From assembly GCF_009372215.1 (NCBI RefSeq), contig NZ_LWRV01000049.1, positions 1 through 64,000 of the forward strand: a stretch of DNA of 64,000 bases, written 5' to 3'. The position numbers and the translations under genes are program-made. Of the stretch, positions 57,626 to 64,000 are shown in pieces. Every line of letters starts with the position of its first letter. Within the stretch, counting starts at the first letter, position 1. The notes under the pieces are model-generated. The model was not told the DNA's origin. It worked only from the letters and a program-made list of their open reading frames with translations, and ran no database searches. The stretch comes from Acinetobacter portensis. GTDB lineage: Bacteria > Pseudomonadota > Gammaproteobacteria > Pseudomonadales > Moraxellaceae.

Positions 57626-58171
57626 TTAAGATTGTTTTTGATTTTGCAGTTCAATGGCACGTTGCACTCGCTCTACATAGCCTTGAACATTAGCTAAGTC
57701 TGTATCATTTGCACATGTGGCTTTAATTTTGGCTTGGTAATCTTCAAAGCTAGAAACGACCTTAGCAGGCACACCAATAGCAACAGAATTGTCTGGAATG
57801 TCTTTTGTAACGACTGAACCTGCGCCAATCACCACATCAGAACCAATCGTTACACCCGGCATAATGATGCTATTCACACCGATAAATACACGAGAACCAA
57901 CTGTAATTGGGGCAAATTTTTGATAGCGTTTTCCATGTTCATCTTTGACTAAACACGTACTGCCATCATGCGTGATAAATTTCACACCCGATGTGACTGT
58001 GACATCATCGCCAATACTGACCAGAAAAGGCTCTGAACCCCAACTCTTAATGTAGATGCGACAATTATTACCCACATTCACCCCTTTTTTTCTTGCATAA
58101 GCAACGCTGCCTTTAGCAAGAAAATAAGCCAAATCAAAAATATGACATAAAATAGCTTTTATAAACTTCAT
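57626..58171 (-). CDS. Hexapeptide-repeat acyltransferase
   Basis: A 181-residue left-handed beta-helix acyltransferase (CatB/NodL-like): GNNCRIYIKSWGSEPFLVSI, the VTSGVKFITHDGST segment with the catalytic His, then FIGVNSIIMPGVTIGSDVVIG and VTKDIPDNSVAIGVPAKVV. It probably O- or N-acetylates a sugar of the unit. The N-terminal about 20 residues are hydrophobic and may associate with the membrane. Confidence 0.85.
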   Translation of the reverse strand: MKFIKAILCHIFDLAYFLAKGSVAYARKKGVNVGNNCRIYIKSWGSEPFLVSIGDDVTVTSGVKFITHDGSTCLVKDEHGKRYQKFAPITVGSRVFIGVNSIIMPGVTIGSDVVIGAGSVVTKDIPDNSVAIGVPAKVVSSFEDYQAKIKATCANDTDLANVQGYVERVQRAIELQNQKQS

Positions 58172-58331
58172 GACAAAAACCTTTGATTTATGGATGGAAA
58201 AATAAGAAATTGAAGCTAACTTATTTGTTTAGAATTACGCTATTTTAACTGAAAATGCATCTTTCAGATACGATCTAAACATGGATGAATACACTGTTCA
58301 GTAGATTGAGAATCGACTTATTCTTTTAGTT

Positions 58332-58958
58332 TTATGATAACTCTTTTGGTTTCATCGTTAATTTTTTCGTAGGTGTTCCCACATAAACGCCCGCTTCTGT
58401 AATATTTTTACTCACTAGCGAACATGCACCTACCACCACATTATCTGTGATTGTTACACCATCTAATACTGTAACTCGTGCACCGAACCAATTATTTTGA
58501 CCGATCTCAATGCCTTCTTTGGTAATTGCATCTTTAAATAAAATATCAGGATCATCAAACTTATGGTTGCTAGCAATCATAATACTTTGTGTGCCAATAC
58601 GCGTGTTATCACCAATTTTTAGCCCACCACAACCATTTAAAAATGATTTTGAATTGATGCTGACATCACATCCAATTTCAACTTTTCCACCAAAGCATTT
58701 GATATAGCAAGATTCACCAATAAAGCTATTATCTCCAATAATCAGCGATGCACCATTTTCAACAATTAGCGTAACATCATCACCAATATAGACGTTTTTA
58801 CCAATGTGAACGTGTCCCGAAATATCAAGTTTTGTACGTTTTCCAAAGTATTTAAACTGCGTACCGAATGCCATGTTATATAAGCTTTTTCGGCATGCTA
58901 CAGAAAACCAATTGAGTACTTTTAAGCATTTAAAAAAGATCACTTTGGGTTTCTCCAT
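58332..58958 (-). CDS. Hexapeptide-repeat acyltransferase
   Basis: A 208-residue beta-helix acyltransferase: LDISGHVHIGKNVYIGDDVT, NSFIGESCYIKCFGG, the catalytic-His region IMIASNHKFDDPD and NNWFGARVTVLDGVTITDNVVVG. It overlaps the 3' end of the flippase gene by 19 bases. With the previous gene it gives the locus two potential acetylation activities. The sugar target is unknown. Confidence 0.83.
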   Translation of the reverse strand: MEKPKVIFFKCLKVLNWFSVACRKSLYNMAFGTQFKYFGKRTKLDISGHVHIGKNVYIGDDVTLIVENGASLIIGDNSFIGESCYIKCFGGKVEIGCDVSINSKSFLNGCGGLKIGDNTRIGTQSIMIASNHKFDDPDILFKDAITKEGIEIGQNNWFGARVTVLDGVTITDNVVVGACSLVSKNITEAGVYVGTPTKKLTMKPKELS

Positions 58959-60115
58959 ACCACATACAAAATGGCAAAATTATAGAAAATTAAGGATGCA
59001 GGCACAGCCAACAACATATACATTTTATTTTCTATCAACATATATAATGCTGCAAATAATGCAAATTTTATAATAAGTTCAATAATTTGTAATTTAAACA
59101 ATTGCTGACTATTACGTTTTGCAATCAAATATGCCGAACTTGGCGGATTACAAAATACAGCCCAATATCCCAAGGCTAAAATTTGGAAATATAATGATAT
59201 ACCCACCCAATGCTGTCCAAAAATCATGAGATATAAAGATTCAGGCAACACAAAGAAAAGTGCAAAAAATGGCAGTGAAATCACACTTAAAAATACGCTA
59301 CTTTTTAATGCTTCACGCGGTGAATTTGCATGTTTAAATTTGCGAATGAAGAACTGGCGAATAGTTTGCGACATTAAATTAATGGGTACACGCAACGTCC
59401 GTTCAACAATGGAATAAAAACCAACGGCTTGATAACCAATAAAATGTGACACGACATAATAAGGTAAATTATGTGAAAAGCTGTTTAATAATGCATGCGG
59501 TGTATTGGAAAAAATGAAATCTTTATAGTTTTTATAACTGCTCCAACTCACTTGATATAAGCCGTGAATCACAATATAAAACAGCACTGTACATAGCATA
59601 ATGACTGAACTGACAGCATAGCTATTTACTAAGCTGATGCTCATCATCAACGGTAAACCAAGCTGTACAACGACCACAATTAAACTACGATAAATATTTA
59701 AAGTGGCACAAAAAAATTCTGCTTCATGGGCAAATTTATAATTATATAAACTTTGCAAAACTGTATTGGCTAACACACCAAAACAGATGGCTAAAATCAT
59801 TGAAAAATCAAAAAAGAAACTTAAAACAACTGCCGATAACAGACTGAAAATAAAAGAAAAAACTGAGCCTTCAAAAATCAAGCTTTTCTGATCAGCATCA
59901 TCTGCAACAAGTTGTGCTTGGTCTAACCGTAAATTGGCAATGGTTGAAAGTACACTGACTATTGCAAGTGCTACACCATATTGACCAAAGTCATGTACAG
60001 AATATAGGCGCGTTAAAAAAGGAAGTGCGATAAATGTAATTATCGCACCAACTAATAAACTGGATGTAATTAATCCAATTGACTGATATTTTGAAACAAG
60101 CGTTCGAATGCTCAT
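58940..60115 (-). CDS. wzx: Wzx-type oligosaccharide flippase
   Basis: A 391-residue MATE-like integral membrane protein with about 10-12 hydrophobic helices. N-terminal [35 protein letters not shown] and the [20 protein letters not shown] segment are typical of Wzx/RfbX proteins, which flip undecaprenyl-linked units to the periplasm. It overlaps the epimerase gene by four bases. A matching Wzy polymerase is not found in the locus. Confidence 0.87.
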   Translation of the reverse strand: MSIRTLVSKYQSIGLITSSLLVGAIITFIALPFLTRLYSVHDFGQYGVALAIVSVLSTIANLRLDQAQLVADDADQKSLIFEGSVFSFIFSLLSAVVLSFFFDFSMILAICFGVLANTVLQSLYNYKFAHEAEFFCATLNIYRSLIVVVVQLGLPLMMSISLVNSYAVSSVIMLCTVLFYIVIHGLYQVSWSSYKNYKDFIFSNTPHALLNSFSHNLPYYVVSHFIGYQAVGFYSIVERTLRVPINLMSQTIRQFFIRKFKHANSPREALKSSVFLSVISLPFFALFFVLPESLYLMIFGQHWVGISLYFQILALGYWAVFCNPPSSAYLIAKRNSQQLFKLQIIELIIKFALFAALYMLIENKMYMLLAVPASLIFYNFAILYVVWRNPK

Positions 60116-61137
60116 GTCAGATTTTTAACGTACCACTGCATCGCAAGTTGAATACCTTCATCAATTTTGAATTTCGGGTCATAAGCTAAATAATTTTGGA
60201 TTTTCGCAATACTCGCTTGAGAATGGCGTACATCCCCTGCTCGGAAATCACGATAAACCGCATCTTTATGATAATTCACTGAATTTTCAGCCAATGCAAC
60301 TTTAATTGCATTAAACAAATCATTCAAAGTTGTGCGGTTACCAACAGCCACGTTATACACTTGATTTTTCGCATCATCATTTGTCGTGGTTGCTGCCAAA
60401 ATATTGGCTTGAACGGTATTGTTGATGAAGCAGAAATCTCGACTTGTTTCGCCATCACCATTAATGAAAACATCATCGCCTGCAATCATAGAAGCAGTCC
60501 ATTTTGGAATCACCGCAGCATATGCACCATTTGGATCTTGGCGTTGACCGAATACATTAAAGTAGCGTAAGCCAATGGTTTTAAAACCATATGTGCGTGC
60601 AAATACATCTGCATAAAGCTCGTTGACGTATTTGGTTACAGCATATGGAGATAGCGGATTACCAATATGTTCTTCTACTTTTGGCAATGCAGGATGATCG
60701 CCATAAGTTGAGCTACTTGCTGCATAAGTAAAGCTTGAAACGCCTGCATCACGTGCAGCAGTCAACATATTTAAGAAACCGCTAATATTGGTTTCATTGG
60801 TTGCAATTGGGTCTGCAATTGAGCGAGGAACAGAACCTAAAGCAGCTTCATGTAGAACATAATCCACACCTGCGCATGCTTTTTGGCAATCTTCAAATTT
60901 ACGAATATCACCTTCTTGGAAAGTGAAATTTGCCCATTGCTCGGCAGAAACCAAACTTTGAACTTCGTCTAAATTGTGCTGATGACCTGTTGCAAAGTTA
61001 TCTAAACCCACCACTTTTTGGTTGAGTTTCAATAAAGTTTCTAAGAGATTTGAACCAATGAAACCTGCAACACCCGTCACTAACCAGATTTTTGGTGTTT
61101 GTTTTAATTGGTCACAAACAACATCAAATTGGTTCAT
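60112..61137 (-). CDS. UDP-HexNAc(A) 4-epimerase (WbpP/TviC type)
   Basis: A 341-residue SDR epimerase of the WbpP/TviC (Gne2-like) subgroup: [44 protein letters not shown] with catalytic Ser, [15 protein letters not shown] with Tyr and Lys, [23 protein letters not shown] and [14 protein letters not shown]. It should convert UDP-GlcNAc(A) to UDP-GalNAc(A). It follows gna by 23 bp; the pair gives UDP-GalNAcA, as in Vi antigen and many Acinetobacter loci. Confidence 0.9.
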   Translation of the reverse strand: MNQFDVVCDQLKQTPKIWLVTGVAGFIGSNLLETLLKLNQKVVGLDNFATGHQHNLDEVQSLVSAEQWANFTFQEGDIRKFEDCQKACAGVDYVLHEAALGSVPRSIADPIATNETNISGFLNMLTAARDAGVSSFTYAASSSTYGDHPALPKVEEHIGNPLSPYAVTKYVNELYADVFARTYGFKTIGLRYFNVFGQRQDPNGAYAAVIPKWTASMIAGDDVFINGDGETSRDFCFINNTVQANILAATTTNDDAKNQVYNVAVGNRTTLNDLFNAIKVALAENSVNYHKDAVYRDFRAGDVRHSQASIAKIQNYLAYDPKFKIDEGIQLAMQWYVKNLT

Positions 61138-61160
61138 TTTTAAATTCCTAATTCTTTCAA

Positions 61161-62438
61161 TTACAGACGAATATCTGATTCTGTTTGTGGCAATACATAT
61201 TTCAAATCATATAAAACATGATTTTCTTTACCTAAAGCACGAATTTTTTCGGCACCTAAAGCCACAAATTGCTCATGTGCAACTGCTAAAATAACAGCAT
61301 CATACACACCATTTTGTAGTTCTTGAGTGGTGCGAATACCGTATTCATGTTCAGCTTCGTCTGCATCAACCCAAGGATCATAAATATTCACATCGATATG
61401 ATATTCTTGAAGTTCTTTTACAATATCAATAATCTTCGTATTACGAATATCTGGGCAGTTTTCTTTAAAACTCAAACCAAGTACTAAAACTTTCGCACCT
61501 TCAACCTGAATTTTTTTCTTAATCATGCTCTTCACGAGTTGAGTCACGACATAAGCACCCATCGCGTCATTTAAACGACGACCTGCCAAGATAATTTCAG
61601 GATGATAACCAATTGCTTGTGCTTTATAAGTTAAATAGTACGGGTCTACACCAATACAGTGACCACCGACTAAACCCGGACGGAAAGGAAGGAAGTTCCA
61701 TTTTGTGCCCGCAGCTTTTAACACGGACTCTGTATCGATGCCCATTTTATTGAAGATGAGTGCAAGTTCATTAATCAGGGCAATATTCACATCACGCTGT
61801 GTGTTTTCAATCACTTTTGCAGCTTCAGCAACTTTAATGCTTTCTGCTTTGTGCGTGCCTGCTTCGATCACCAATTTATAAACTTGATCAACAAATTCAG
61901 CCACTTCAGGCGTAGAGCCAGATGTTACTTTTAGAATATTGCTTACGCGATGCAGTTTATCGCCCGGATTAATACGTTCTGGGCTATAACCTGCGTAGAA
62001 ATCTTGGTTGAATGTTAAACCTGATACTTTTTCTAATACAGGAATACATACTTCTTCTGTAGCACCCGGATATACCGTAGATTCGTACACCACGATATCA
62101 CCTGCATTTAACACCTGACCAATGCTTGTTGAAGCTTTTACAAGCGGTGTTAAATCGGGTTGTTTGAATTCATCAATAGGGGTTGGAACCGTAACAATAA
62201 AAAAGTTACAGCTTTTTAAATCTTCTAAATTTGCGGTATAACTTAATTGAGTTGCTTGTGCTAACTCTTCAGGTGACACTTCTAATGTATGGTCATGTCC
62301 TGATTTTAATTCATCAATTCGTTTTTGATGGATATCAAAACCTACAACGGGCACTTTCTTGCCGAACTCAACGGCCAAAGGAAGACCAACATAACCCAAT
62401 CCAATAATTGCGATTTTTAGTTCAGCGAGTTGCAACAT
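61161..62438 (-). CDS. gna: UDP-N-acetylglucosamine 6-dehydrogenase (TviB/WbpO type)
   Basis: A 425-residue nucleotide-sugar dehydrogenase making UDP-GlcNAcA or UDP-GalNAcA. Motifs: [58 protein letters not shown] with catalytic Cys261 and [17 protein letters not shown]. It is the first gene of the minus-strand locus, read from an extended -10 promoter about 60 bp upstream. In A. baumannii loci wza would lie upstream; here dapB does. Confidence 0.93.
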   Translation of the reverse strand: MLQLAELKIAIIGLGYVGLPLAVEFGKKVPVVGFDIHQKRIDELKSGHDHTLEVSPEELAQATQLSYTANLEDLKSCNFFIVTVPTPIDEFKQPDLTPLVKASTSIGQVLNAGDIVVYESTVYPGATEEVCIPVLEKVSGLTFNQDFYAGYSPERINPGDKLHRVSNILKVTSGSTPEVAEFVDQVYKLVIEAGTHKAESIKVAEAAKVIENTQRDVNIALINELALIFNKMGIDTESVLKAAGTKWNFLPFRPGLVGGHCIGVDPYYLTYKAQAIGYHPEIILAGRRLNDAMGAYVVTQLVKSMIKKKIQVEGAKVLVLGLSFKENCPDIRNTKIIDIVKELQEYHIDVNIYDPWVDADEAEHEYGIRTTQELQNGVYDAVILAVAHEQFVALGAEKIRALGKENHVLYDLKYVLPQTESDIRL

Positions 62439-62467
62439 TACAGAGCCTTATCGTGTTGTGCATATAA

Positions 62468-62506
62468 TAAAAAAGAGCCGTTTTATAGGCTCTATGTATT
62501 ATAACA
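62468..62506 (-). promoter_or_regulatory. gna promoter overlapping a terminator-like hairpin
   Basis: On the minus strand an extended -10 TGTTATAAT lies at 62498-62506 (TATAAT at 62498-62503), which predicts a start near 62491. The hairpin AGAGCC-N8-GGCTCT occupies 62474-62493 and is followed by six T residues (62468-62473). The hairpin is probably the dapB terminator, but it also forms the first 20 nt of the gna leader. No good -35 is visible. Confidence 0.6.
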
Positions 62507-62611
62507 GAAATCAGAATTTTCCCGTTATTAAAAGCTTTTGTAAAATTGTGATCAATAAGATAAATATCCGATTAATCACGTTCCTTTTACAAAGCCTATT
62601 TGGTTTTAAAC

Positions 62612-63436
<825 letters not shown>

Positions 63437-63610
63437 CTAAATTTGATTCTAAATTGTTCTTACTATATCAAATGTGGAGATGAACTCTAAGATGCTGACT
63501 ATAAAAATGTGTGCTATTTGAAATTTGTTTTGCTGATAATTTTTTATTTTTACTTATTAAATTCGTGGAACAGTGATTATTTAATAGGCGTGGAACGTGA
63601 AGAATCAACA

Positions 63611-63642
63611 AAAAAGCCCAATCGGTGAGGATCGGGCTTTTT
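63611..63642. terminator. Intrinsic terminator between the HNH gene and dapB
   Basis: AAAAAGCCC-AATC pairs with GATC-GGGCTTTTT across a short loop, with T-runs suited to either strand. It lies downstream of the HNH gene on the minus strand. The remaining bases of 63428-63722 show no supported gene. Confidence 0.8.
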
Positions 63643-63722
63643 GATATACAATAAAACTTTGATTTATATAAAATAAAAAATAGCATTTCGTATAAGGTGT
63701 ATTATGTTAATTTTAGGAAAAC

Positions 63723-64000
63723 TTAAGAGCTAGATTTAGTTCTATTACATGGCATACACAACATATGTAAATTATCATCTGTTGTTTTACCACCTCGTGA
63801 CCAAGGAATAATATGATCTCCTTCCATCTTTTCTTGATCAAAATGCTCCTTACAGCTAAAACATACTCCTTTTTGTTTTTGATATGCTTTTTGTTTTTGC
63901 TTATCAGTAAAGGCTCGTAGAGATAAGTACTTCTCCTGCCCAGTTAGTAGATATTGATATATTCCCTTTTTGCTTTCTACTTCATCATCAATTAAATTTA
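63723..64000 (-). CDS. HNH endonuclease domain protein, 5' part outside the window
   Basis: The last about 92 codons are open to the right edge. They contain CFSC, the HNH core MEGDHIIPWSRGGKTTDDN and CMPC then NRTKSSS at the C-terminus, a zinc-stabilised beta-beta-alpha metal nuclease. The preceding stretch (SKKGIYQYLLTG, EKYLSLRAFTDKQKQKAYQK) resembles the linker found in DUF262/GmrSD-like proteins with C-terminal HNH domains, some of which act in defence against modified phage DNA. That longer architecture is inferred; only the HNH end is visible. Confidence 0.8.
   Translation of the reverse strand, partial: NLIDDEVESKKGIYQYLLTGQEKYLSLRAFTDKQKQKAYQKQKGVCFSCKEHFDQEKMEGDHIIPWSRGGKTTDDNLHMLCMPCNRTKSSS

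Overview
The window looks like a chromosomal segment of an Acinetobacter-type gammaproteobacterium (Moraxellaceae). It is AT-rich. It carries ribB-ribH-nusB-thiL-pgpA, glmU-glmS and a pgm/galE/pgi/ugd/galU block joined to a gna...itrB polysaccharide cluster, which together are typical of that genus. No species can be assigned from sequence alone, and the gene order is not the fkpA-wzc-wzb-wza-gna order familiar from A. baumannii.

Region 1 (1-10650, minus strand) is an ABC-transporter-type (group 2-like) capsule locus. It holds kpsM, kpsT, a KpsE-like and a KpsD-like protein, wecB and wecC (UDP-GlcNAc to UDP-ManNAcA), a two-domain glycosyltransferase with an N-terminal array of exact 44-residue repeats, and an ATP-grasp protein. 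It runs off the left edge.

Region 2 (about 10.7-36.2 kb) is an accessory mosaic. It has an IS3-family copy with a broken orfA; an IS-truncated zinc-ribbon gene; a tightly overlapping operon of one unknown protein and two very large tyrosine recombinases; a lone MbcA/ParS-type antitoxin; a frameshifted XRE regulator with two palindromic operators; hipB-hipA; a SWIM/SNF2 helicase; a hipA remnant; the fruBKA fructose PTS operon; an IS end remnant; a truncated second copy of the SNF2 gene; a reversed hipA-hipB pair; an AAA ATPase; a VF530-type small protein; and a truncated second kpsM. Thus kpsM copies bracket the mosaic, and SNF2 5'-end copies in direct orientation bracket fruBKA.

Region 3 (36.7-44.9 kb, plus strand) is core metabolism: riboflavin and thiamine genes, nusB, pgpA, glmU, glmS and a phosphoglucomutase/phosphomannomutase, which supplies sugar phosphates to region 4.

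Region 4 (44.9-62.4 kb, minus strand) is a second polysaccharide locus. Sugar-nucleotide genes (galE, pgi, ugd, galU, gna, gne2-like) precede the four-gene route to an N-acetylated 2,4-diamino sugar (gdr, qhbB, qhbA, itrB), three glycosyltransferases, two hexapeptide acyltransferases and a Wzx flippase. There is no Wzy polymerase and no Wza/Wzb/Wzc in view. dapB and the 3' end of an HNH endonuclease gene close the window.

The best candidates for new biology are the recombinase trio with its MbcA-like partner, the coexistence of a Kps exporter with a Wzx-only locus, and the IS/duplication scars that show how the mosaic was assembled.
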